Of a stretch of DNA of 54,680 nucleotides, positions 1-11,395 are shown piece by piece. The notes below the pieces were generated by a model. The model did not search any database. It worked only from the letters and a program-made list of their open reading frames with translations, and was not told the origin of the DNA. Every line of letters starts with the position of its first letter. Position 1 is the stretch's first letter. The position numbers and the translations under genes are program-made. Source of the DNA: Armatimonadetes bacterium JP3_11 (GTDB lineage: Bacteria > Armatimonadota > Fimbriimonadia > Fimbriimonadales > GBS-DC); NCBI GenBank assembly GCA_002254605.1, contig NKPV01000003.1, positions 1 to 54,680 on the forward strand. Direction: 5' to 3'.

Positions 1-633
1 GTCGGCAACATAACTCACATTTCCACCCGAGTCGATCCGAAATACGCTCGCAACTTTGTAATCGGAGCGCCTCTCGGTTACATAAAGAAGGTCATGGTTC
101 CATGAACCCACATGGTCGATGTGCAAAGCAATTCCCGATTCAACAACATCGTTGAGACCTGTCAGCGTCGCCCAAGTGGGATTCGCAGTGCTTCCATCAC
201 CACTATATCGCGCGACATGGTACCTCCAGGCATTGTTATCCCATTCTCGCCTGAAGGCAAAGATCTCATCTTGTTGGAAGCCGTTCGGAAGATTGCGCTG
301 TACGGCGACCGGGTAGTTGAGCCACCAACCAAAGCGCGTGCGAGGTAGGTTAGAGAACCCAGAAACATTGCTACTGGGAGTGCCCGAGGTATCAGGGTTT
401 GAAAGATCGAGCTGCCACAAGTCTGTGTCCGGAGTGACGACCTGATTAGTACCAAAGCTGTCGCCAACCACCTTGTGACGACCTGGCTGGTAGGCTAAGT
501 GGTAGGGAAGGGCAACTCTACCAACATCAGTCACCGTTACCTGGGCAAAGAGCATCTCAGTTGCTAAGGCACATACGAAGCCTACGATCAATCCAGCCGC
601 TTTTGTGTAAGCATGATGTCTGTGAATCATCAT
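1..633 (-). CDS. Secreted protein of unknown function, N-terminal part only (truncated at the left edge)
   Basis: Reverse-strand frame is open from ATG at 633 to the window edge (MMIHRHHAYTKAAGLIVGFVCALATEMLFAQVTVTDVGRVALPYHLAYQPGRHKVVGD...). Signal-peptide-like N-terminus and a GGAGGTG Shine-Dalgarno upstream. Absent from the ORF track because it runs off the edge. Confidence 0.75.
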   Translation of the reverse strand, partial: MMIHRHHAYTKAAGLIVGFVCALATEMLFAQVTVTDVGRVALPYHLAYQPGRHKVVGDSFGTNQVVTPDTDLWQLDLSNPDTSGTPSSNVSGFSNLPRTRFGWWLNYPVAVQRNLPNGFQQDEIFAFRREWDNNAWRYHVARYSGDGSTANPTWATLTGLNDVVESGIALHIDHVGSWNHDLLYVTERRSDYKVASVFRIDSGGNVSYVAD

Positions 634-1001
634 TAACACCTCCAGATTGATTTTCACTAAATCATGACTCACTTTGGGGTGAATACCGGACAAAAAAATT
701 GGAGATTCAGTATGTGTTTTCGCCGTTCACAATCTAAGCGCGACAGTGGCTTCGCATTGGTGGGTATTACAGCCCGTGTGTATCCGTTGAGATACTGCCC
801 CACAAAATGCCTCGTATCGCCCCCTTATAGGGGTTCGAGAGAAATTCAGACGCTCTCACTTCCCTGCCCTCCTCTCACTCTGGGAGAGGGAAAACGGCTC
901 ACGTGGCTTTTTCAAACCCATCTGACAGATAATTTCGGTTTAGGCAAAAGGCTTGTTTTACCCTATTTAGGTTATAATTAGATTAGAACCGAGGTGCAAG
1001 A

Positions 1002-1793
1002 ATGAGACAGCTGGGCTTTACCCTTATAGAGTTGCTGGTGGTCATCGCGATAATCGCGATATTGGCTGCGATTCTGTTTCCGGTGTTCGCGCAGGCACGT
1101 GAAAAAGCGCGCCAGACGACTTGCCTTTCGAACCTGCGTCAGTTGGGCACAGCATTTGTGATGTACCGTGCCGACTGGGAAGGGCGAAACCCTGGACCTG
1201 GAGATGGTGGACACTGTCCCGGAAGTTGGTCACAACCTGACTGGCCCAGTTGGATGACAGGATTCGTGTCGCGTTTGGATGCTCAGTGGGTACCTTGCTA
1301 CCCCGTGTTGATAAATGCGTTTGACCCCAACTCCGCAGTGAGCGGAATTTGGCTCCTATGGGGTCATGTTACCAAAGGGGTGATTTACCCCTATGTCAAG
1401 AACGCTGACATCTATATCTGCCCTTCCGACCGGCGTGGGCGCGAAAAGAAGTTGAGTTACTCGATGAACGCGGTCGCTTCCTATATTCCAGAGCCCGTGG
1501 TAGAGCGTCCGGCGGAATTTATCCAACTCATCGACGAGGGTGAAACGCTCAACGATGGCTACTTCTATGCGATCGCAGGCAACCAGTTTGTGGACTGCCC
1601 TTCCATTGTCCACTCTAATGGGGCGAACTTTCAGTTTTTCGACGGGCACTCGAAGTGGATCCGAGCGCGCCATACGGCGCAGCAAGCGCGGATTGGTCAA
1701 TGTCTGGATACCGTACCGAAGCACTATTTCTGCCCGAAGGTTCCCTTTCCTGAGTCGAGTATGTACGGCGCCGCCTGTCAGAGCGCGCCCTAA
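1002..1793 (+). CDS. Type II secretion/pilin-like protein with prepilin N-methylation motif (DUF1559 family)
   Basis: [48 protein letters not shown] plus C-terminal [14 protein letters not shown] at about 973 and a GAGGTG SD. Confidence 0.9.
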   Translation: MRQLGFTLIELLVVIAIIAILAAILFPVFAQAREKARQTTCLSNLRQLGTAFVMYRADWEGRNPGPGDGGHCPGSWSQPDWPSWMTGFVSRLDAQWVPCYPVLINAFDPNSAVSGIWLLWGHVTKGVIYPYVKNADIYICPSDRRGREKKLSYSMNAVASYIPEPVVERPAEFIQLIDEGETLNDGYFYAIAGNQFVDCPSIVHSNGANFQFFDGHSKWIRARHTAQQARIGQCLDTVPKHYFCPKVPFPESSMYGAACQSAP

Positions 1794-1839
1794 GCAAGTG
1801 GGAACACGAAGCCTTCTGGGCTGATAGCTTACCTACAGT

Positions 1840-1872
1840 CAGGAGGGGCGAGCGTTCCGCCTGCCCCTCCTG
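1840..1872. terminator. Bidirectional hairpin between convergent genes
   Basis: Perfect 10-bp arms CAGGAGGGGC (1840-1849) / GCCCCTCCTG (1863-1872) between the converging pseudopilin and RNase J genes. Confidence 0.6.
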
Positions 1873-1873
1873 T

Positions 1874-3517
1874 TCAGACTTCTGTCACCACGACCACGAT
1901 CATCGGGCGTCGGCTGAGGTGCTTACGGCAGAAACGGCGCAGCACCATTGTCAGCTCTTCGCGAATATTATCCCAATCGCTGATCTCGGCGGGCGCCATC
2001 TTGCCCAGTGTCTCTTGCACTGCTATGCGCGCCAGTTCGGGCTGGATTTCGTTTTGCCATTCAAAACCGCGCAGAATGAATTGGGGGTCATCGACGAGGT
2101 CGCCTGTCTGAGCGCGCACGGTAATCAGGGCGACCATGATGCCTTCCTGGGCGATGTGGCGTCGGTCGCGGATAATCGCTTCTGGCACGCCGCCTTCCAC
2201 GCCTTCTTCGATGAGTAGTCTGCCTGCGGGCACTTTCTCCTCCAAAGTGGCGGCGCCGTTTTCGATACGCAACACACTCCCGTTCTCCAGCAGGAACATC
2301 TGCTCCTCGCGATAGCCCATTTGTCGCGCCAGTTCGAAGTACGCGGCTTGATGACGGGGCTCACCGTGCACCGGCGCAAGGTAGCGCGGCTTGAGCAAGC
2401 TAATCATGAGCTTCAGCTCTTCCTGACTGGCATGCCCCGATACATGCACAGGCGCAATCTCGTCGTGATAGACCTTTGCGCCTAAGCGCACAAGGCGGTT
2501 CACCGTGCGCCAGACCAGGCTCTCGTTGCCGGGAATGGGCGTAGCAGATAAAATGACGGTGTCGCCGGGGGTGATTTTCAGGCGGGGGTACTCGTCCGCG
2601 GCGATTTGGCTAAGCGCGGAGAGCGGCTCGCCCTGACTGCCTGTCGTCAGCACCAGTATCTGCTCTGGGGGATAGTCATCAATCTGCTTTGCGCTAATCA
2701 TCACGCTCGGCTCAATGCACAGATAGCCCTGCTGGTGGGCAATCTCCACATTCTGCTCCATCCGCCTCCCCAGCACCGCGACCTTGCGCCCATAGAGCTG
2801 CGCCATATTAATCGCCTGCTGCAAACGATGGATATTAGAAGCGAAAGTGGTAATCAGGATACGCCCCTGCGCGTTGGCGAACAGCGTGTAGTAGGCGTCG
2901 CTGACAGTGCTTTCGGAGGGTGTCCAGCCGCTCCGCTCCGCGTTGGTGCAGTCGCTAAGCAGTAGCAGTACGCCCTCGTCGCCCAGCCGCGCCAGGTGAT
3001 TGAAATCGGTGCGCACACCGTCGACGGGGGTATGGTCAAACTTGAAATCGCCTGTGAAGACCACGATGCCCTCGGGGGTGCGCAGCGCATAGCCCACGCA
3101 GTCGGGGATGCTATGCGTCACGCGAATCGGTTCCACAGTCAAATCGCCCACCGTGAACGGCGTTGGGGGCTTGATGGGGCGTAGGTCGGCGTTTAGGCGT
3201 CGCTCGCGCAACTTATGCTCAATCAGCGCCAGCGTGAGCGGCGTGCCATAAATCGGCAGGTTGCCCAAGCGCGGTAAAATGTAAGGCAGCGCGCCTACAT
3301 GGTCTTCGTGCCCGTGCGTCAGCAGAATGCCCTGCACCTCGTCGCAAATGCTCCACAGATACTCTGGATCGGGAATCACTAAGTCCACGCCAGGCAAATC
3401 CTCGCCTGGAAACGAGATGCCACAATCGATGATGACTGCTTGATTATCCCAGCGTACTAAGTTGAGGTTTTTACCGATTTCGCCACTGCCGCCAAGCGGG
3501 ATGATTTCGATTGCCAA
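1874..3517 (-). CDS. rnj: Ribonuclease J
   Basis: IEIIPLGGSGEIGKNLN, LTHGHEDHVGALPY, TGDFKFDHTP, HVSGHASQEELKLM motifs. TTG start at 3517 preceded by AAGGAGG; the track ORF extends to 3610. Confidence 0.93.
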   Translation of the reverse strand: MAIEIIPLGGSGEIGKNLNLVRWDNQAVIIDCGISFPGEDLPGVDLVIPDPEYLWSICDEVQGILLTHGHEDHVGALPYILPRLGNLPIYGTPLTLALIEHKLRERRLNADLRPIKPPTPFTVGDLTVEPIRVTHSIPDCVGYALRTPEGIVVFTGDFKFDHTPVDGVRTDFNHLARLGDEGVLLLLSDCTNAERSGWTPSESTVSDAYYTLFANAQGRILITTFASNIHRLQQAINMAQLYGRKVAVLGRRMEQNVEIAHQQGYLCIEPSVMISAKQIDDYPPEQILVLTTGSQGEPLSALSQIAADEYPRLKITPGDTVILSATPIPGNESLVWRTVNRLVRLGAKVYHDEIAPVHVSGHASQEELKLMISLLKPRYLAPVHGEPRHQAAYFELARQMGYREEQMFLLENGSVLRIENGAATLEEKVPAGRLLIEEGVEGGVPEAIIRDRRHIAQEGIMVALITVRAQTGDLVDDPQFILRGFEWQNEIQPELARIAVQETLGKMAPAEISDWDNIREELTMVLRRFCRKHLSRRPMIVVVVTEV

Positions 3518-3692
3518 CGGTGATAGCCTCCTTACCCAAACAAATATAGTATAGCATGCGAGGATACTCCTTCTGTCGTGTTGTCCGCTTCGCCGCGCCC
3601 AACGCTGCAAACGCCCTCAGTGCCGCCCGCTTAGACTCGCCGACAACAGCCGCTTAACTTCGCTTTTACCTTGAATCGTGTATTATCTGGGC

Positions 3693-5255
3693 ATGCGTAT
3701 TCTATCTTGGCGTTTTGGGTTTGCAGGGCTGTTGTTGAGTTTTGCCTTGAGCGCGTTGGCGCAACAGTTCGCGACGGGTGTCGTGTTCCATGACCGCAAT
3801 CGCAACGGTATCCGCGACGCAGGCGAGCCGGGCGTGCCCAATGTGTTAGTCTCCAATCAGCGCGAGGTCGTCAAAACCGACGGGCAAGGACGCTATCGCC
3901 TCCCAGTGGACGATGATACTATCCTCTTCGTGGTCAAGCCGCGCGGATGGAGGACACCGCTTTCGGAGAGAAATGTACCCCGTTTCTACTATATTCATAA
4001 GCCGAGCGGCTCTTTCCCCGTGCGTTTTGGCGGCGTCGCGCCGACGGGGGCGTTGCCCGCTTCGGTAGATTTTCCGCTCTACCCCCAGCGCGAGGCGGAA
4101 CGCCACACGGCGCTGATATTCGGCGACACGCAGCCACGCGATATGACGGAGGTGTTCTACATCGGGCGTGATGTAGTGCGCGAGCTGATCGGAACGAAGC
4201 AGGCAGCGTTCGGAGTCGTGTTGGGCGATGTGCTGTTTGACGACCTGAGCCTGTTCCCCGCTATTACCCAGATGATGGGGCAAATAGGCATCCCGATCTA
4301 CTATGTGCTGGGCAATCATGACCTCAACTTCGACTCGCCCGACGACCAGCACAGCGACGAGACTTGGCATCGCCACTTCGGACCGAACTACTACGCCTTC
4401 CAGTACGGTCGCACGCACTACATCGTGCTGGATGATGTGGTCTGGACTGGCGCCCAGGGCGAGCAGCGGGGGCGCTATGCGGCGGGCTTGGGCGAGCGGC
4501 AGATAGAGTTCCTCCGCAACTACCTTCGCTATGTGAACCGCAACGATTTCATCGTACTGCTGATGCATATCCCGATGTGGGAGTGGCCCGATTCGGAGCG
4601 TCGGCAGGTGTTTGCGATGCTTGCGCCGTTTCCGAACACGCTCTCGTTTTCAGCACATACTCATGTGCAACAGCATCGCTTTTTCGGTGCGGATGCAGGC
4701 TGGAACGGACGCTCGCCCCATCACCACATCAATACAGTTACGGTGTGCGGTAGCTGGTGGACAGGCGCACCTGACCCTGTCGGCATCCCCCACACCACCA
4801 TGCGCGACGGTACGCCGAACGGCTACCTGTGGCTGGATGTGAACCGCAATCGGTATCGCGTGCGGTATCAGGCGGCGCGCCGTCCGCCCAACTACCAGAT
4901 GCACATCTACACGCCGGATTCGGTCGATCACGCCAAGACGGGGGAAACGCCCGTGTTGGTGAACTACTTCTTTGGCTCGGAGTTCTGCACCGTGCAGATG
5001 CGTGTGAACGGCGGGGCTTGGATACGCATGCAGCAGGTGCAGGATACACCCGACCCCGCCTACGCGACACTGAAGCAACAAGAGCGGGAGTTTAAGCTGC
5101 CGGGACGCCCGCTTCCCAGTGTGAGCCCAGCGGTGCATCTCTGGAGGGCGAACCTACCGCCAGGACTCCCGCGTGGGTTCCACCAAATCGAGGTGCAGGT
5201 GCGCAACCTCTTCGGTGATGAGTTCACCGATAGGTGCATTATTCAGGTGCGCTGA
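3693..5255 (+). CDS. Secreted calcineurin-like phosphoesterase with N- and C-terminal accessory domains
   Basis: Signal peptide MRILSWRFGFAGLLLSFALSALAQ; FHDRNRNGIRDAGEPGVPNVLVSN; FGDTQPRD, GDVLFDD, GNHD, SAHTHVQQ metallophosphoesterase motifs. Confidence 0.85.
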   Translation: MRILSWRFGFAGLLLSFALSALAQQFATGVVFHDRNRNGIRDAGEPGVPNVLVSNQREVVKTDGQGRYRLPVDDDTILFVVKPRGWRTPLSERNVPRFYYIHKPSGSFPVRFGGVAPTGALPASVDFPLYPQREAERHTALIFGDTQPRDMTEVFYIGRDVVRELIGTKQAAFGVVLGDVLFDDLSLFPAITQMMGQIGIPIYYVLGNHDLNFDSPDDQHSDETWHRHFGPNYYAFQYGRTHYIVLDDVVWTGAQGEQRGRYAAGLGERQIEFLRNYLRYVNRNDFIVLLMHIPMWEWPDSERRQVFAMLAPFPNTLSFSAHTHVQQHRFFGADAGWNGRSPHHHINTVTVCGSWWTGAPDPVGIPHTTMRDGTPNGYLWLDVNRNRYRVRYQAARRPPNYQMHIYTPDSVDHAKTGETPVLVNYFFGSEFCTVQMRVNGGAWIRMQQVQDTPDPAYATLKQQEREFKLPGRPLPSVSPAVHLWRANLPPGLPRGFHQIEVQVRNLFGDEFTDRCIIQVR

Positions 5256-5273
5256 GGTATCCTGCATAAAGCG

Positions 5274-6194
5274 ATGGGCTTGCAGCGGTATGCATTCAAC
5301 CAAATCCGTATGGGCGTCGATACGCCCATCGTGGTCTACGCCGAGCGCGAGGAGCAGGCGGTGCGCGCATGCCGCGCCGCCTACGCGCGCATCACCACAC
5401 TGGAAGAGCGCATGAGCGACTACCGCGCTGAGAGCGAGTTGAACCTGCTTTGCCAACACGCTGTGGGAAGATGGGTAAAGGTCAGCCCGGAGCTGTTTTA
5501 TGTGCTTTGGCGGGCGCAAACGCTGGCACGGCAGACCGAAGGCGCGTTCGATGTGACGGTCGGTCCGCTGGTGCGGCTCTGGCGAGAGGCGCGGCGCACG
5601 GGGAAACTGCCCGACGCGGCAACCTTGCGCGACGCCAAAGCGCGTTCGGGTTATCGACTTCTGGAACTCAGCCTCCCCCGACGCGCCGTGCGCTTGAAAG
5701 CCGAACGGATGCAGCTCGATTTAGGCGGTATCGCGAAGGGATACGCCTGCGATTGCGCCTTGCGCGAACTGCGCAAACATGGCATCACACGCGCCCTGAT
5801 TCAAATGGGGGGAGACATCGTCGCGGGCGACGCACCTCCCGACTCACCAGGGTGGAAGATCGATTTGCCTAACTCGCGTAATGAGCTGCTTCTCAAAAAC
5901 GGTGCGCTCTCCACTTCGGGGAGCACGGAGCAATATGTAGAAATCAACGGTGTGCGCTACGCGCATATCATCGACCCGCGCACAGGGCTGGGACTTACAA
6001 AACTAATTTTAGCGCGTGTGCGTGCGCGCGATGGGATCACTGCCGACAGCTTAGCCACAGCAGCCGCGGTGCTGGGCGAACCTGACGCCCAGCGGCTGGA
6101 GCGACTTTACAAAGGAGTGCAGATAACGGTGTCGCAGGTTCGCCTCAATCACTCAGGCCAACCGTGGAACGGCTCCCACGGACGGCTCACATAG
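5274..6194 (+). CDS. apbE: FAD:protein FMN transferase (ApbE family)
   Basis: LDLGGIAKGYACDCALREL, QMGGDIVAGD, HIIDPRTGLG, ADSLATAAAVLG motifs. Confidence 0.88.
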   Translation: MGLQRYAFNQIRMGVDTPIVVYAEREEQAVRACRAAYARITTLEERMSDYRAESELNLLCQHAVGRWVKVSPELFYVLWRAQTLARQTEGAFDVTVGPLVRLWREARRTGKLPDAATLRDAKARSGYRLLELSLPRRAVRLKAERMQLDLGGIAKGYACDCALRELRKHGITRALIQMGGDIVAGDAPPDSPGWKIDLPNSRNELLLKNGALSTSGSTEQYVEINGVRYAHIIDPRTGLGLTKLILARVRARDGITADSLATAAAVLGEPDAQRLERLYKGVQITVSQVRLNHSGQPWNGSHGRLT

Positions 6195-6472
6195 TCAGCG
6201 AACGCAAACGCGAGCATAATCAGCAGCCAGAAGAAGCCTGCACCCGCAAAGAGCCACGCCAACTTACCGCTGAAGCGCACATGCATAAAGTTCATAATCA
6301 CAATCGTCGCCTTCCACACGGCAATCGTGAGCGCAATCACGACGCCCAGCCAGTTTGGCACATTCGGAATGTATCCCGCGACGACCGTCGCCACCAAAAG
6401 CGCCATCAACCACCATAGCGTGTGCGTATATAGCGACACAGGATGCACATGCGATTCATCATGACCTGCCAT
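6149..6472 (-). CDS. Cytochrome c oxidase subunit IV family (caa3-type)
   Basis: Small hydrophobic protein with the KATIVIMNFMHVRFSGKLAWLF signature, next to coxC. Confidence 0.85.
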   Translation of the reverse strand: MAGHDESHVHPVSLYTHTLWWLMALLVATVVAGYIPNVPNWLGVVIALTIAVWKATIVIMNFMHVRFSGKLAWLFAGAGFFWLLIMLAFAFADYVSRPWEPFHGWPE

Positions 6473-6478
6473 GTCGTT

Positions 6479-7306
6479 TTACCTCCCGATGAGATACAGC
6501 AGCGGGAACAGGAAAATCCACACGATGTCCACCAGGTGCCAGTAGAGTCCGGTCATTTCTACGGGCATGAAGTCCGCGACGGGTTTATTTTTCGCGTGGT
6601 CTATCAGCGCGCGCCCGATAAGTATGCCGATGATAATCATCCCAATCAGCACATGGAGACCGTGCAAACCCGTCATCACGAAGTAGAAGCCGAAGAACAG
6701 GCGCGTGCGCTGTTCGAACTCTTCGGGCGTGACTTTTTTGAAGGCGGTGAACTGACCGTCGCGCGTCTTGCCTAACTCATAAAACTTTTGTCCATTTTCC
6801 TCCACTTCGCGCAGCTCGCCGATTTTTTGGGCGTGCTCCACGACGGCGTGCGCGCTATAGTCCCCGCCTGGGAAGAGATGATGCTCGAACTTCGCGCTGT
6901 ACTCGAAATACTTATTTACCATAAAGACGCCTGCAAACAGGAAGGTGAGGAATAGATAGAACGCCTGTTTTTTGTGTCGGTTTTGCATCGCGGCACGAAC
7001 GGCGCGTGCCATCGTGTAGCTACTAAACAGCAGCACAAAGGTGTTGAGCGTTCCTATCGGCACGCTGAGTTCATGATGGGCGAGGGTAAACTCCAGCACA
7101 TACTTGAATCGGTAGATGGCGTAGGCGGTAAAGATGGCGCCGAAAAAAAGCACCTCTTGCACGATGAACGCCCACATCCCAATCAAATAGGATGTGTTCT
7201 GCTGTTCAATCGTTTCGAACTGCTCGCCTAAGATGCCATCGCCGTGATGGTGTCCATCGGTCGTCTGTTCCAGCGTCGCCGTTCTCTGCAGTTCTTGCAC
7301 GCTCAC
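6479..7306 (-). CDS. coxC: Cytochrome c oxidase subunit III
   Basis: GMWAFIVQEVLFFGAIFTAYAIYR, FVMTGLHGLHVLIGM, YWHLVDIVWIFLFPLLYLIG. Confidence 0.93.
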   Translation of the reverse strand: MSVQELQRTATLEQTTDGHHHGDGILGEQFETIEQQNTSYLIGMWAFIVQEVLFFGAIFTAYAIYRFKYVLEFTLAHHELSVPIGTLNTFVLLFSSYTMARAVRAAMQNRHKKQAFYLFLTFLFAGVFMVNKYFEYSAKFEHHLFPGGDYSAHAVVEHAQKIGELREVEENGQKFYELGKTRDGQFTAFKKVTPEEFEQRTRLFFGFYFVMTGLHGLHVLIGMIIIGILIGRALIDHAKNKPVADFMPVEMTGLYWHLVDIVWIFLFPLLYLIGR

Positions 7307-7377
7307 AGTCAGTTAGCCTCCTCCACCTTTAGAGAGTGTACCATACTTGGTAGCCGCATCTATGCTGTAAGGGGGGG

Positions 7378-7405
7378 GTGGCTTGGACAGGATTGTCCAA
7401 GCCAC
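7378..7405. other. Intercistronic 12-bp perfect hairpin between coxA and coxC
   Basis: GTGGCTTGGACA-GGAT-TGTCCAAGCCAC, directly after the coxA stop and followed (minus direction) by a C-run. Confidence 0.7.
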
Positions 7406-7415
7406 AAAAGCCCCA

Positions 7416-9089
<1,674 letters not shown>

Positions 9090-9091
9090 AG

Positions 9092-10087
9092 TTAGTTACC
9101 TCCATTGCCAGCAAGCGATTTGATATAGGCAATTAGTTGGACTAATTGCTCTTCGGATACTTGCCCCTGATAGGGGGGCATCAGGTTTTGATAGCCGGCG
9201 TGAATCTTTGCGCCGGGGTTCAAAATCGATTCGCGAATATACGCCTCATCACCCTTGACGGTGCGTCCGTCCGCGAGTTTGATTTCGCTGCCCCAGGTTT
9301 TGGTGATGTCGGGCACTTTGACGGCGGAGTTGGGGTTCAGGTGGCAAGCGTTGCAGCCGAGCGCTTTGAAGGTTTGTTCGCCTTGCTGGGCGAGGGTGAG
9401 CGTCCCGCCGCTTGTCGCGCCGCCGCCCATGCTGGTTGTGGCAGTCGCCAATCCCTGCCCCCCCTTCTCCAGCCACGCCTGAAACTCGTCCTCTGGCAGC
9501 ACGATCACTTTGCCAATCATCTCAGAGTGCTTCGTGCCGCAATACTCCGTACAGAACAGATGGTACTCTCCGGGCTTTGTGGGTGTGAAATACATCGCGT
9601 TGTAGCGCCCCGGCACGGCGTCGCGCTTAATACGAAACGCTGGGATGGAGAAGGCGTGGATGACATCCTGCGAGATGAGGCTCACCTTCACGAGGCGTCC
9701 CGCAGGCAGAGTGAGTACATTATTTTCGCGCACGCCGTTCGGGTGCTGACAGTGCCACATCCACTGTTTGCCGATGACGAACACCTCATAGTAGCCCTCA
9801 CGCGGGGCGTAGATATCGGCGTAGAGTTTGGTTGCCCAGCCGAAAATGACCAGCGCCAATATCAGAGGGATAATCGTCCATGCCAGTTCCACGCGCAGAT
9901 CGCTTTCGGTGGCGTTGGAGCGGTCTACCGCGTTGTTGTCCGCGCGGTAACGAACAGCGAGGTAGATCACCCCTAACAACACGATGACGCCGAACACGAC
10001 TGCCAGCAGCGTGATGGCCCAGTAGAGCAGCGAGATGTCCGCGCCCTCTTTAGAGGCTGTGGGCGGTACTAATGGGAAGTTCCACAT
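9092..10087 (-). CDS. coxB: Cytochrome c oxidase subunit II fused to C-terminal cytochrome c (caa3-type)
   Basis: CuA motif [15 protein letters not shown] and C-terminal CNACH heme site. Confidence 0.95.
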   Translation of the reverse strand: MWNFPLVPPTASKEGADISLLYWAITLLAVVFGVIVLLGVIYLAVRYRADNNAVDRSNATESDLRVELAWTIIPLILALVIFGWATKLYADIYAPREGYYEVFVIGKQWMWHCQHPNGVRENNVLTLPAGRLVKVSLISQDVIHAFSIPAFRIKRDAVPGRYNAMYFTPTKPGEYHLFCTEYCGTKHSEMIGKVIVLPEDEFQAWLEKGGQGLATATTSMGGGATSGGTLTLAQQGEQTFKALGCNACHLNPNSAVKVPDITKTWGSEIKLADGRTVKGDEAYIRESILNPGAKIHAGYQNLMPPYQGQVSEEQLVQLIAYIKSLAGNGGN

Positions 10088-10971
10088 CAGTTATTCACCT
10101 CACTTGAATGGTCGGTTGTGTGTTTACGGCGTCGCTCTAACAGGAGCGCGCCGCCAATCAAGGTCGCTAAGCTGAGTACCGTAATGATACCCGCTAACTG
10201 GATCACACGCAGGATCACCAGCCCATAGCGTCCTGTGGATGGGTCGTACTGGAAGCAATACATCACGGCGCTCAGCACGGGGTTGCCGATTTTTCCTTGC
10301 GACGATTCCGCAAGGGCAAACTTCAGGTCACGCGCGGAAAATTCCACTCCCATCAGGTAGCGTGAGAGTTTCCCGTCGGGCGTAGCAACCATAATCCCTG
10401 CGCCATGGGCATACTGCTTAGTTTGTGGGTCGTAGGTGTATTTGAAGCCGACGGCGTCCGCCAAACGCTTGATGTTTTTCTCTTCGCCTACCAGGAAGTG
10501 CCACCCTTGCTCGGCGGTACCGTGTTTGTATTCCTTTGCGTAGTTCGCCTTCTTTTTGGCGGCGAGTTCGGGGGTCTCGGTCGGCGAAATGCTCACCGTC
10601 ACCACCTCAAACTCCTGCCCCGCTTTCCAGTCCAGCGCGTTCATCGCGCGCGTCAACTCATTCAGCACGACGGTACAGAGCATAGGGCACTCGTAGTACG
10701 CCAACACCAAAATCACGGGGCGCTTGCCGAAATAGTCGCCCAGTTTAACGGTTTTCCCTGACTCGTCTTTGAAGGTCAACTCTAACGGGATTTGTGCGCC
10801 CAGCTTCTGTTCGATTCCAATCTGGCTGGTGATACTCTCGTAGCGCTCTTTGGCGGCGGTCTCGCCGATTTCGCCGCTGGGACCCCGATAGAGTTGCGCC
10901 GACGCCCAACTCTGCAGTATGCTCCATACTAAGAGTCCAATCCATAGTCGGTTTCGATAGGTCATAGCCAT
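10087..10971 (-). CDS. SCO1/SenC family copper chaperone
   Basis: DYFGKRPVILVLAYYECPMLCTVVLNELTRAM (CxxxC); gene lies directly upstream of coxB in the same operon. Confidence 0.88.
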   Translation of the reverse strand: MAMTYRNRLWIGLLVWSILQSWASAQLYRGPSGEIGETAAKERYESITSQIGIEQKLGAQIPLELTFKDESGKTVKLGDYFGKRPVILVLAYYECPMLCTVVLNELTRAMNALDWKAGQEFEVVTVSISPTETPELAAKKKANYAKEYKHGTAEQGWHFLVGEEKNIKRLADAVGFKYTYDPQTKQYAHGAGIMVATPDGKLSRYLMGVEFSARDLKFALAESSQGKIGNPVLSAVMYCFQYDPSTGRYGLVILRVIQLAGIITVLSLATLIGGALLLERRRKHTTDHSSEVNN

Positions 10972-10990
10972 ACACGCTCCTTATGTATTA

Positions 10991-11383
10991 TTACAGCCCT
11001 TTTTGCAGGATTAGTTCCTTCGCGCGCTCCACGGGGATACGCACCTTGCCGGTTGTTTCGTCGAGGACTTCGTAGGTAGTCGTTTTACGCTGCTCTTCGG
11101 CGGCGAACTTTTCCCAATCGCGCATGGGGAAACCTTGCACGCGCGGCTCAGGGGGCAGTTGCCGCTGGAGCGCTTCAGGGCGCACCGAGGGCAAGTCTGC
11201 GCGTTGGTTTGGCAGCACCCACTGATACACAATCCACGAGATGATGAGCGTAGCAATCATCATAAACAGGATGAGCGCGAGGAACTGCGTCATTCGTCCA
11301 ACCGACAGATCGCGCTCCTCATACGGCTCCTTCTGGATTAGCTCCAACTCTTTTGGGTCTACGGGTTTCAGCATTTCCGCCAT
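10991..11383 (-). CDS. Small single-TM protein in the ACIII operon, candidate accessory subunit
   Basis: One TM helix (FLALILFMMIATLIISWIVYQWV) plus DWEKFAAEEQRKTTTYEVLDETTGKVRIPVERAKELILQKGL; lies between actF and SCO. Confidence 0.75.
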   Translation of the reverse strand: MAEMLKPVDPKELELIQKEPYEERDLSVGRMTQFLALILFMMIATLIISWIVYQWVLPNQRADLPSVRPEALQRQLPPEPRVQGFPMRDWEKFAAEEQRKTTTYEVLDETTGKVRIPVERAKELILQKGL

Positions 11384-11395
11384 AGTTTCGCCTCC

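Noticed and set aside
664-981. 105-aa ORF upstream of the pseudopilin
   Set aside because: No SD, no recognisable domain, low-complexity intergenic content (CCTGCCCTCCTCTCACTCTGGGAGAGGG-type sequence).
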